A stretch of 43,975 nucleotides of DNA from FW021-bin31 sp964478125. GTDB taxonomy: Bacteria > Bacteroidota > Bacteroidia > Chitinophagales > Chitinophagaceae. The stretch's first letter is position 1. Each line of letters starts with the position of its first letter. Where the stretch lies: assembly GCA_964478125.1 (NCBI GenBank), contig CAYZGR010000022.1:1-43975 (forward strand), given 5' to 3'. The position numbers were made by a program, and so were the translations under genes. Below, in pieces: positions 16,272 through 24,176 of the stretch. Below the pieces are notes generated by a model. That model was not told the origin of the DNA, ran no database searches, and saw nothing but the letters and a program-made list of their open reading frames with translations.

Positions 16272-19200
16272 ATGTCAAAAATATATGGAAGCTGTATTGC
16301 TTTGTTCCTTTTATTTGGAGCAACATGGAGTTCGGCTCAATCTTTCAAGGTCAGCGGTGTAGTGCAGGATGAGGCCCGGGGAGTGCCTTTGCCCGGAGTG
16401 AGTGTTGTAGTAAAAGGATCCACCAGGGGAACCATTACCGACGGGCACGGCCGTTTTTCCATACAGGTAGAAAGAAACGAAATACTACATTTTTCTGATT
16501 TAGGTTTTAAAACTAAGGAGGTAAAGGTTACCAAGGCCGCTTCCGCACTTTTGGTCCGGTTGGAAAAAGCTACCAATGCTTTAAATGAACTGGTAGTGAC
16601 CGCGCTGAATATTTCTAAAGAAAAAAAATCTTTGGGATATTCTGTTCAGGAGTTAACTTCAAAAGATATCGGCGAAGCCAAAGAACCGAATCTCGTGAAT
16701 GCTTTATCCGGAAAAGTGGCCGGAGTACGGATAACGAATTCCCAGGGAGACATGGGTTCTTCCCGCATCGTGATCCGCGGGGAGACGTCGATCTCAGGCA
16801 ACAACCAGCCATTATTCGTTATAGACGGGGTTCCCGTGGATAATACCCAATTTTCAGGCGGCCCCGGCGGGAGCAGAGACCCGGAGGCTTCGCGGGATTT
16901 TTCAAATGCCATTGCAGATCTTAATCCCGATGATATTGCTTCCATTTCCGTTTTAAAAGGACCAAATGCAGCGGCGTTATATGGTTCCAGGGCTGCCGCG
17001 GGCGTCATTCTCATCCGGACCAAAAATGGTAAAGGAGTAAAAGGTCTGGGGGTGACTGTTAATTCCAATACAACCATTTCTGATTTACTTGTTTTACCTT
17101 CTTATCAAAATGTATTTGGTCAGGGTTCTAACGGACAATTTAAATATGTGGATGGAAAAGGAGGAGGTATAAATGATGCGGTAGATGAAAGCTGGGGCCC
17201 AAAAATGGAGGGGCAGCTCATACCACAATTTTATTCGAAAGGGAAACCGGTGCCTTTTGTTCCGCATCCCGATAATGTGAAAAATTATTTTCAAACGGGA
17301 ATTAAATTGAATAACGGAATTTCTGTTGCCGGTTCTGGAGATAAATACCATTTCCGCTTTTCCTATAATAACATGTTGCAGCATGGCGTGAATCCCAACA
17401 CTTTTCAGCAAAGAAATTCCTTTTCTGTCAATGCGGGGTATCAGATCCTTCCGAAATTATCGCTGGATGTGATGGCCAATTATATAAAGAGGGACGCCCC
17501 TAATCTTCCGGGTGCAAGCGGCTTGAGAGAAACAAGCACCATGTTGCAGTTTACATGGTTTGGCAGGCAGGTGGATATGCATAAATTGTATCAGCTTTAT
17601 AAAGAAGGCGATCCGACGAATTGGAATAATCTCTATTACAGCAATCGCTATTTTATCGCTTACAATAATACGGTATCGCAAAACAGGGACAGGCTGATCG
17701 GAAGTATAAATCTGAAGTATGACATTATCAAGGGATTGACGGCGTCTTTTCGTACCGGCAATGATCATTACACGGACCGGCGAAAAATGAAAATAGCTTT
17801 TGGCACCAAAGGATCGCCTTATGGGTCTTATGGAGAAGATACCTATATCATTAATGAAAATAATACAGAAGCCAGAATAGACTATAACCATCAACTCAGT
17901 ACGGATTTCAATCTTGATGTAATGGGAGGTGGAAATATCCGGACCAATATTACAGAAGACAACGATCAGCGGGCGCCTCAGCTGGCGGTAGCGGGCGTGT
18001 ATACTTTAAATAACTCCCGGGTTTCTCCTATTTCCAATAATTATTATACCAAGCTTAAAACGTATAGTTTATTCGGTTCTGCACAAGTGGGTTTTCGGCA
18101 TTATGCTTATCTGAATTTGACAGCCCGCAATGATTGGTCGTCGTCGCTTCCCTTGGAGCATCCATCCTACTTTTATCCTTCTGTAAACGGGAGCTTTATT
18201 TTAAGCGAGGCGTTGCATATGAACAGTGACCGCGTGAACTACATTAAGCTTCGGGGAGGCTGGTCGGAAGTAGGTAAGGCGACAAGCGCTTATCAGTTGA
18301 TTAATGTTTACAATTTTACCACACCTTTTGGTTTAAATCCACAATTACATGCGGGACCAATAGATCTGGATTCCGATTTAAAGCCGGAAGAAACAACTTC
18401 TGTGGAAGCCGGGGTGGAAGCAGGCTTTTTCAGGGATCGCGTGCACTTGGATGTAAGCGTTTATAACATGAACAGCTTCAATCAGATACTTGCGGTAGAT
18501 GTGTCATCAGCCACCGGATACCGGCAGAAGATGATCAATGGGGGAAAGATAAACAACAAAGGCCTGGAGGTAGAATTAGATCTGGTGCCTGTAAAAACAG
18601 AAAATTTTACCTGGAAAGCCATGATCAATTATTCGACAAACCATAGTAAAGTCATCAGATTGGACAAAGAGGGCCGGCTTAAAAGTTATATTTTAGGATC
18701 AGACGGGACGGTACAGGTATTGGCTGCAATTGATCGGCCATACGGTACTTTGTTTGGCACGGCTTTTCAGCGAAATGAAAAAGGGCAGATCATGATTGAT
18801 CAAAGTGGAAGACCCATAACCGATCCCGATAAACAATATTTGGGAAAATATACGCCGGATTGGTTGGGGAGCATTAACAACCGCCTCACCTGGCATCATT
18901 TTGACTTGAGTTTTCTGGTAGATGCCAATATTGGGGGATCCATTTATTCAGGAACCAATAGTACAGGAGTCTATACCGGTGTTTTAGCCTCTACTTTACC
19001 AGGCAGAGATGCAGCGCATGGCGGACTGCTTTACTATTATCCGGAAAATGACAAAAACAGGCGGGCGGTAGCCCTTCCTCAGGATGCCACCTCGGCTCCC
19101 GGAGGCGCCACGGTACATGAGGACGGAATGATCTTTAAAGGGGTGAATGAAAACGGTAAAGATAACGATATCATCATACCCGCGCAGGATTATTATAAGA

Positions 19201-19478
19201 CGCTCAGCAATATTGACGAAGCTTTTGTATACAATGCCTCGTATGTTAAACTGCGTGAAGTTAGATTGGGATATCAGCTGCCTTTTCAGTTTATTCAATC
19301 CATTGGTTTACAAAGCGCAACTATTTCTTTAGTAGGACGGAACCTCTGGATCATAAGCAAACACGTTCCCAACATTGATCCCGAAACCGCTTTTAATACG
19401 GGAAATGGACAGGGATTGGAAGATCTCACGTTGCCTACCATACGTAGCTTTGGTGTTAATATAAATCTTAAATTTTAG
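16272..19478 (+). CDS. SusC/RagA family TonB-linked outer-membrane transporter
   Basis: Outer-membrane active importer, 1068 aa. It begins with a signal peptide ending near SSAQS. A carboxypeptidase-regulatory-like beta-sandwich follows (about 26-100: SGVVQDEARGVPLPGVSVVVKG), then a plug domain with the SusC signature QPLFVIDGVPVDN (about 190) and VLKGPNAAALYGSRAAAGVILI. The remainder is a 22-strand barrel ending in an aromatic C-terminal strand (FGVNINLKF). It pairs with the SusD gene 20 bases downstream. The substrate cannot be read from the sequence. The neighbouring peptidases, and the absence of glycoside hydrolases, suggest peptides (inference; compare RagAB). Confidence 0.95.
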   Translation: MSKIYGSCIALFLLFGATWSSAQSFKVSGVVQDEARGVPLPGVSVVVKGSTRGTITDGHGRFSIQVERNEILHFSDLGFKTKEVKVTKAASALLVRLEKATNALNELVVTALNISKEKKSLGYSVQELTSKDIGEAKEPNLVNALSGKVAGVRITNSQGDMGSSRIVIRGETSISGNNQPLFVIDGVPVDNTQFSGGPGGSRDPEASRDFSNAIADLNPDDIASISVLKGPNAAALYGSRAAAGVILIRTKNGKGVKGLGVTVNSNTTISDLLVLPSYQNVFGQGSNGQFKYVDGKGGGINDAVDESWGPKMEGQLIPQFYSKGKPVPFVPHPDNVKNYFQTGIKLNNGISVAGSGDKYHFRFSYNNMLQHGVNPNTFQQRNSFSVNAGYQILPKLSLDVMANYIKRDAPNLPGASGLRETSTMLQFTWFGRQVDMHKLYQLYKEGDPTNWNNLYYSNRYFIAYNNTVSQNRDRLIGSINLKYDIIKGLTASFRTGNDHYTDRRKMKIAFGTKGSPYGSYGEDTYIINENNTEARIDYNHQLSTDFNLDVMGGGNIRTNITEDNDQRAPQLAVAGVYTLNNSRVSPISNNYYTKLKTYSLFGSAQVGFRHYAYLNLTARNDWSSSLPLEHPSYFYPSVNGSFILSEALHMNSDRVNYIKLRGGWSEVGKATSAYQLINVYNFTTPFGLNPQLHAGPIDLDSDLKPEETTSVEAGVEAGFFRDRVHLDVSVYNMNSFNQILAVDVSSATGYRQKMINGGKINNKGLEVELDLVPVKTENFTWKAMINYSTNHSKVIRLDKEGRLKSYILGSDGTVQVLAAIDRPYGTLFGTAFQRNEKGQIMIDQSGRPITDPDKQYLGKYTPDWLGSINNRLTWHHFDLSFLVDANIGGSIYSGTNSTGVYTGVLASTLPGRDAAHGGLLYYYPENDKNRRAVALPQDATSAPGGATVHEDGMIFKGVNENGKDNDIIIPAQDYYKTLSNIDEAFVYNASYVKLREVRLGYQLPFQFIQSIGLQSATISLVGRNLWIISKHVPNIDPETAFNTGNGQGLEDLTLPTIRSFGVNINLKF

Positions 19479-19498
19479 AAAAATATAATTATATTATA

Positions 19499-20938
19499 AT
19501 GAAGAACTATAAGGTATATATCCTCCTGACAGGCACGCTGTTCCTTTTTTCTATCGTTTCCTGTAAAAAAGAATTGGGAAAGATCAATCAAAATCCAAAT
19601 GCCGTTGAAGACCCTCAACCGGCCTATTTATTGACCGGCGCTACTAAAACTTCCGTAGATGCTTACTGGAATGTGGGCGGTTCTAATCCATCTGACCTGT
19701 TTATACAATATTGGGCTGCTATTCAATATACGGATGAGGACCGGTATATTTTTACCAGCAATAGTTTCCAGAGCTTTTGGACGACGCTTTATCAGGGAAG
19801 CATTGTGAACCTGGATAAAATTATCAGTCTTGCTGAAAAATCGGATCAGCCGAATTACAAAGGAATTGCCCTGGTATTGCGTTCCTGGAATTATTGTTTA
19901 TTGACAGATGCTTACGGAGACATCCCCTATTCGCAATCTATAAATATTCAGGAAAATATAAGTCCGAAATATGATCCCCAAAAAGAGGTTTATGAAGGGC
20001 TATTGAAAGATCTGGCAGCCGCACAGGAACTTTTGGATCCGAATGCCGGACCCGTAGAAGGGGATGTTATTTACGGAGGTGCTATTGATCGATGGAAGAA
20101 ATTTGATAATGCATTACGCTTGCGAATAGCGCTGCGTTTAGCTGACCGGGAACCCGAGGAAGCCCGGTCAGTGATACGGGATATGGCGCGTGCAGGTAAC
20201 CATTATATTAGCAGTAATGAAGAAAATGCCCAATTAATTTATGAAGATGCGCCCAACGACAATCCGCTCTATGAAGCTTTCCTTACCCGGGATGACTACC
20301 GCATCAGTAAGACGATAGTGGATAAGCTGTTCGAACTGCATGATCCGCGTTTGCCCGTGTATGTCGCTCCTACGCAGGATCCCACGCCGGCTACCTATGT
20401 AGGGATACCCAACGGACTCTTGGTTGGAGATGCCAGCGAATGGGGAATTTCCAAAACCTCAAAGCCCGGCGATTATTTTTTGGCTTCCAATGCCCCCGCG
20501 GTTATCATGAGTTATGCCGAGGTGCTGTTTGACCGGGCAGAAGCCGCCGCAAGAGGATTTACGGATGAAGATGCGGCTGCTTTATATAAAAAAGCCATTG
20601 CGGCATCTTTACAGCAATATGGAATTGACAAAGACGCGATAAATAACTATCTTGCCCAACCGGGTGTCCAGTTTGATCCTGACAACTATAAGAGATCTAT
20701 CGGTGTGCAAAAATGGATCGCACTTTTCGGACAAGGTCCGGAGGCTTTTGCCGAATGGAGAAGGCTGGATTATCCGAAGTTACGGCCCGCCGTGGCCGGT
20801 GTACTGAATGGAAAAATGCCTTTACGTTTTATTTATCCGGGTACCGAACAATCTCTTAATAAAGAGAGTTATCAAAAAGCAATTGACCATCAGGGGGCGG
20901 ATTTGCTTACGACGAAATTATGGTTTGATGTACATTAA
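19499..20938 (+). CDS. SusD/RagB-like outer-membrane lipoprotein (SusD-like_2 type)
   Basis: Surface lipoprotein that caps the SusC barrel and binds the substrate. The 479-aa product has a lipobox (SIVSC) giving a lipidated cysteine near residue 22, followed by the family start KINQNPNAVEDPQPAYLLTGA. It also has RSWNYCLLTDAYGDIPYSQS, RIALRLADREPEEA and VIMSYAEVLFDRAEAAARG, the TPR-like helices of the family. The sequence is closer to the SusD-like_2 group than to classical SusD. It lies 20 bases after susC and 15 before the next lipoprotein, clearly one operon. Confidence 0.94.
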   Translation: MKNYKVYILLTGTLFLFSIVSCKKELGKINQNPNAVEDPQPAYLLTGATKTSVDAYWNVGGSNPSDLFIQYWAAIQYTDEDRYIFTSNSFQSFWTTLYQGSIVNLDKIISLAEKSDQPNYKGIALVLRSWNYCLLTDAYGDIPYSQSINIQENISPKYDPQKEVYEGLLKDLAAAQELLDPNAGPVEGDVIYGGAIDRWKKFDNALRLRIALRLADREPEEARSVIRDMARAGNHYISSNEENAQLIYEDAPNDNPLYEAFLTRDDYRISKTIVDKLFELHDPRLPVYVAPTQDPTPATYVGIPNGLLVGDASEWGISKTSKPGDYFLASNAPAVIMSYAEVLFDRAEAAARGFTDEDAAALYKKAIAASLQQYGIDKDAINNYLAQPGVQFDPDNYKRSIGVQKWIALFGQGPEAFAEWRRLDYPKLRPAVAGVLNGKMPLRFIYPGTEQSLNKESYQKAIDHQGADLLTTKLWFDVH

Positions 20939-20953
20939 AAAACCGAATTAAAA

Positions 20954-22225
20954 ATGATAAAAGGGAATAAAATTTTTGATTATCTCGTGAGCGGATTCGC
21001 GCTCTTTAGCATGCTTTTATTTTTACCGCAATGTAAAAGTGATCCGTTCCCGTTAAAGGAGGGAGTGTGGAGGGCGACTTTAGATAGGGCAGATGGACAG
21101 CAGGTGGTTTTTAACTTTGAGGTAGGAGATAGCCTGAACCGGCCGGTGATGTATGTCTTTAATGCCAATGACCGCATGCGGGTAGACAGCATTACTTTTT
21201 ATGGGGATGATTCTGTTTATATTCACATGCCGTTTTTTGGTTCCCATTTTAATGCCAAAATAAAGAAAGATGGCAGCCTGCAGGGTATATGGACAAAAAA
21301 TTATGGGAGTCGTGTGGCTCAAATGCCTTTTAGAGCGGTTCCTGGCGATTCTACGAGACTGCCTGTATACGAACCGGCGAAATATAATGTTTCCGGGAGC
21401 TGGGATGCATCTTTTGTCAGAAGAGACGGATCGGTTTCTAAAGCTATAGGGGAATTTAAGCAGGAAGGTTCACGGGTAACCGGGACTTTCCTGACGCCTA
21501 CAGGAGATTATCGCTATCTACAAGGAGTGGTGAGCGGAGATTCCCTGAGAATGTCGGGTTTTGATGGGTGTCATGCACTCTTGTTTACGGCTTTGGTAGA
21601 CAGTAATATGCTTAGAAAGGGGAAGATCTATTCCATCAATAGTCCCGCGGGGCCCTGGCATGCCGAAAGAAAGGATTACGACTCATTGCCTGCCGCTTAT
21701 GCAGTGAATACCCTTCAGCCCGGAGAGGTCAGGCTCCATTTTAAACTCAGGGATATGCGGACCGGAAAAATAGTTTCTTTGGAAGACAGCACCTTTAAGA
21801 ATAAAGTGGTCATCATTTCTATATTGGGCTCCTGGTGTCCCAATTGTATGGATGAAACGCCTTTTTTGACAAAATACTATAATGAGAACCGTCAAAGGGG
21901 GGTAGAAGTGCTGGGGGTGGATTTTGAGCGTACTGCCGATTATGAAAAGTCTAAACAGGCCTTACAATCTTTTTTTAGCCATTTTGATATCAATTATCCT
22001 ATTCTTTTTTCAGGAGTGGCTTCTTCCGATCCCCAACTGACAGAAAAGGTATTCCCGGGCTTGCCCGAGCCCATCCGGGCCTTCCCCACCACCATTTTTA
22101 TCGACAAAGCCGGTTTTGTACGCAAAATCCACAAGGGATTCAATGGCCCTGCTACCGGTAAATATTATACAGAATTTAAACAGGAGTTTAAAACCATTGT
22201 AGATAATCTGCTGGCGGAAGGGTAG
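20954..22225 (+). CDS. Lipoprotein with N-terminal beta domain and C-terminal TlpA-like thioredoxin domain
   Basis: Predicted envelope thiol-disulfide oxidoreductase, 423 aa. A hydrophobic signal ends in a lipobox-like LPQC. Residues about 35-240 form a beta-rich region with repeated sandwich-like elements (W-x-A-T/S-F...DG) that I do not assign. A thioredoxin fold follows at about 275-420 with active site GSWCPNCMDETP, V-x-V-L-G-V-D-F, and a cis-Pro segment AFPTTIFID. TlpA-like proteins are frequent third genes of SusCD operons. Its likely role is cysteine redox handling of imported or surface proteins. It is not closely similar to the TlpA-like fragment at the left edge beyond the active site. 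Confidence 0.85.
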   Translation: MIKGNKIFDYLVSGFALFSMLLFLPQCKSDPFPLKEGVWRATLDRADGQQVVFNFEVGDSLNRPVMYVFNANDRMRVDSITFYGDDSVYIHMPFFGSHFNAKIKKDGSLQGIWTKNYGSRVAQMPFRAVPGDSTRLPVYEPAKYNVSGSWDASFVRRDGSVSKAIGEFKQEGSRVTGTFLTPTGDYRYLQGVVSGDSLRMSGFDGCHALLFTALVDSNMLRKGKIYSINSPAGPWHAERKDYDSLPAAYAVNTLQPGEVRLHFKLRDMRTGKIVSLEDSTFKNKVVIISILGSWCPNCMDETPFLTKYYNENRQRGVEVLGVDFERTADYEKSKQALQSFFSHFDINYPILFSGVASSDPQLTEKVFPGLPEPIRAFPTTIFIDKAGFVRKIHKGFNGPATGKYYTEFKQEFKTIVDNLLAEG

Positions 22226-22227
22226 AT

Positions 22228-22288
22228 TGTTGTCCACATACACTATTCTGTTGTTCACATACACCAATCTGCTGTTCACATACATTTA
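22228..22288. repeat. Three short tandem repeats after the TlpA-like lipoprotein gene
   Basis: The core TTGT(T/C)CACATACA, or CTGTTCACATACA, occurs three times with a period of about 21 bases directly after the stop codon. Between the cores are TATTCTG and CAATCTG spacers. It may be a binding-site array or a transcript-end element. The function is unknown. Confidence 0.55.
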
Positions 22289-22339
22289 GTCCATTTGCAT
22301 GGGTCGATAAGATAACTTTACTATCTAAAGACCTGAATA

Positions 22340-22567
22340 ATGAATAGCCAGATTAGACAAAAGAACAACAGGGGTATCCATCGGATACCTGTGACTGAAC
22401 CGACCCTGGAAGCAGCGTTGAAAGAAAAAGTATTTACGGCTGCTGAAATTGCACAATTGTTGGATGAGATCAGAAAGGCGCCGCATCGCATCTGTTCTCT
22501 CCACCATATAAATCAGCTTAATGATCAATTAAGGCAAGCCTTAAAAGATTATAATTATAGATTATGA
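22340..22567 (+). CDS. Small orphan protein, paralogue of the 31447 product
   Basis: 75-aa protein without signal peptide or membrane helix. The first 25 residues are basic and polar. The second half is amphipathic helical: FTAAEIAQLLDEIRKAPHRI followed by CSLHHINQLNDQLRQALKDY. This half aligns without gaps to the product at 31447, with about 17 of 40 identities (shared pattern T-x-A-E-I-x-x-L-x-x-E-I-x-K, then S-x-x-x-I-x-Q-L-N-x-Q-x-x-Q-A-L). The stop overlaps the start of the collagen-like gene by 4 bases, implying coupling. I do not recognise the family. It could be a chaperone, adaptor or peptide precursor; none is shown. Confidence 0.65.
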   Translation: MNSQIRQKNNRGIHRIPVTEPTLEAALKEKVFTAAEIAQLLDEIRKAPHRICSLHHINQLNDQLRQALKDYNYRL

Positions 22568-23664
22568 AAAATAAATACATCATCATGGCAAACTTAAAAT
22601 TAGCAGGCATTGTATGCTTAGTGGCCGCTTTATGCTTTAACAGTTGCAGCAAAACGGGCCCTGCCGGGCCGCAGGGAGAACAGGGACCACAAGGACCGAA
22701 AGGCGATCCAGGGGCGCAAGGCATTCCGGGAGCTGACGGCAGCACCATCTTTAGCGGAAAAGGAGCGCCGGCAGAAGATTTAGGGAAAAATGGAGATTAT
22801 TACCTGGACAAAAGCAACAGCGCGATTTACGGACCAAAGACAGCAGAGGGTTGGGGAACGTCGTTCCGTTTAAAAGGAGAGAAGGGGGATACCGGTGCAA
22901 AAGGAGAGAAGGGAGAGAAAGGCGATCCGGGACAAAAGGGGAAGGATGGCAAAGACGGCCAGAATGGAAAAGATGGTAGCCAGATGTTGAGTGGCAAGTC
23001 AAAGCCGGCTGCTTCTGTTGGAAAAGTGGGGGATTATTATTGGGACCTGTCGACCTATACGCTATACGGGCCAAAAACGGTCTCCGGATGGGGAAACGGA
23101 GTCGTACTTCGCGGGCCAAAAGGAGACAAAGGGGATCCGGGGAATGCCAATGTCATTTCTTCGGGTTGGATTATTACCTGGCATATTTGGGACAACGATG
23201 AAACAGGAATGGGTGTAACTTTCTCAGAGCCGGGAGATTTAGACGTTGCAGTATATTATGATTATCCTTTTACAATAAATAAGAATAATGCAAATGCAGC
23301 TATTCTTGCTTATGTGGATAATGGAGCAGGTATTCATTTTGTTCCTTTTCAGGCTGAAATAAAGTATAATTCTGATTATTTAGGGTCTGTAAAGAGCGAA
23401 CTGGCTTTTCGTTATGTAATTGCAAAACCTCAATCCGAATCGGACGAAAATTTTTATGTCATTCCGGTTATAGCTTTAAAAAAGGGCGAATGGGATCTGA
23501 TGACGCCTTTTGGGAAGCAAAGCTACATGCAAACGCATTATTTGCCTTCTTTAAAATGGAAAATAGTGGTCATTCCTGCAAATGCAAATGCTCGTCATTC
23601 TTCTCCTCCACCTGATCCGAAAGACTACATAGCTACCTGTGAATATTATGGAATACCGGAATGA
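22564..23664 (+). CDS. Collagen-like lipoprotein with duplicated GDYY modules
   Basis: 366-aa predicted surface lipoprotein. A signal peptide ends in the lipobox FNSC (cysteine near residue 28). Gly-X-Y repeats follow directly (about 31-58: GPAGPQGEQGPQGPKGD). A roughly 45-residue module comes next, then a second charged Gly-X-Y block (GEKGDTGAKGEKGEKGDPG onward), a second copy of the module, and a short third Gly-X-Y run. The two modules share S-G-K-x-x-P-A, G-K-x-G-D-Y-Y and Y-G-P-K-T-x-x-G-W-G. The C-terminal 170 residues form a different, non-repetitive domain of unknown function. Collagen-like repeats usually form trimeric stalks, so the C-terminus may be a displayed head. The gene overlaps the preceding small gene by 4 bases and is followed by a strong terminator. 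Confidence 0.85.
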   Translation: MKNKYIIMANLKLAGIVCLVAALCFNSCSKTGPAGPQGEQGPQGPKGDPGAQGIPGADGSTIFSGKGAPAEDLGKNGDYYLDKSNSAIYGPKTAEGWGTSFRLKGEKGDTGAKGEKGEKGDPGQKGKDGKDGQNGKDGSQMLSGKSKPAASVGKVGDYYWDLSTYTLYGPKTVSGWGNGVVLRGPKGDKGDPGNANVISSGWIITWHIWDNDETGMGVTFSEPGDLDVAVYYDYPFTINKNNANAAILAYVDNGAGIHFVPFQAEIKYNSDYLGSVKSELAFRYVIAKPQSESDENFYVIPVIALKKGEWDLMTPFGKQSYMQTHYLPSLKWKIVVIPANANARHSSPPPDPKDYIATCEYYGIPE

Positions 23665-23724
23665 TCACAGGCGATAAGCCCATCGATTTACCAGTAACCT
23701 GTTTTACCTAAATGGAACAGTTCG

Positions 23725-23760
23725 AGCGGCCGGCCGGTACTTAGCCGGCCGGCCGCTTTT
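23725..23760. terminator. Strong intrinsic terminator after the collagen-like gene
   Basis: A perfect 13-bp stem (AGCGGCCGGCCGG with CCGGCCGGCCGCT), a 7-base loop and a TTTT tail on the plus strand. It closes the susC-to-collagen transcript and separates it from the regulator gene. The GC-rich stem stands out from its AT-rich surroundings. Confidence 0.9.
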
Positions 23761-23916
23761 TAGATGGTCCATTTCTGCCAGGGATCAAAGGATTGAAATA
23801 ACAAATAGCAAAGGCCAAATTCCAAATAAATCCCAATGATTGAAATTTCAAATAACAAACTGCTTCCGAGGACTATTTATTTCAGACGGACGGGTTGGGG
23901 GGGTGAGACTTGGAGA

Positions 23917-24119
23917 TTGGTTATTATTTGATTGTTGCTATTTGTATTTTGGAATTTTTACCTTCCTCTGCAAGGATTGCTTTGAGAATTGTAAATTGGT
24001 TATTATTTGATTGTTGCTATTTGTATTTTGGAATTTTTACCTTCTTCTGCAAGGATTGCTTTGAGAATTGTAAATTGGTTATTATTTGGTTATTGCTATT
24101 TGTATTTTGGAATTTTTGC
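23917..24119. repeat. 79-bp tandem direct repeat, about 2.6 copies
   Basis: Copies begin at 23917, 23996 and 24075, each with TTGGTTATTATTTG. The first two copies are nearly identical over 79 bases; the third stops after about 45 bases. Each contains GCTATTTGTATTTTGGAATTTTT. A diverged, reverse-oriented relative (AACAAATAGC...CCAAATTCC) lies at about 23797-23826. The repeat sits 60-260 bases upstream of the hybrid regulator. Confidence 0.85.
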
Positions 24120-24176
24120 CAGAAGGGGTAAAAGGATCACTGGTAAATTCCTGGAAAGGAGTCTTAATGAATCACT

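Larger units (their letters stand above)
23665..24176. other. Intergenic region with terminator and long tandem repeat
   Basis: This is 512 bases between the collagen-like gene and the hybrid regulator. It holds the terminator at 23725-23760, an AT-rich stretch with CAAATTCCAAAT-type and GAAATTTCAAATAAC motifs (about 23795-23865), and the 79-bp tandem repeat at 23917-24119. No gene is supported. A 73-residue open frame across the repeat is a by-product of the repeat. An AAGGAG lies about 16 bases before the regulator start. Confidence 0.6.

Noticed and set aside
22010..22285. 91-residue minus-strand frame with repeated YVNNR-like start
   Set aside because: The apparent protein repeat is produced by the short DNA repeat at 22228-22288, and the rest is antisense to the TlpA-like gene.
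23917..24119. CRISPR array
   Set aside because: The repeats are directly adjacent with no spacers, a 79-base unit and under three copies.
23910..24131. 73-residue open frame with hydrophobic repeats
   Set aside because: It is generated by the 79-bp tandem repeat. Each repeat is read in a different frame, so the peptide is not itself periodic.
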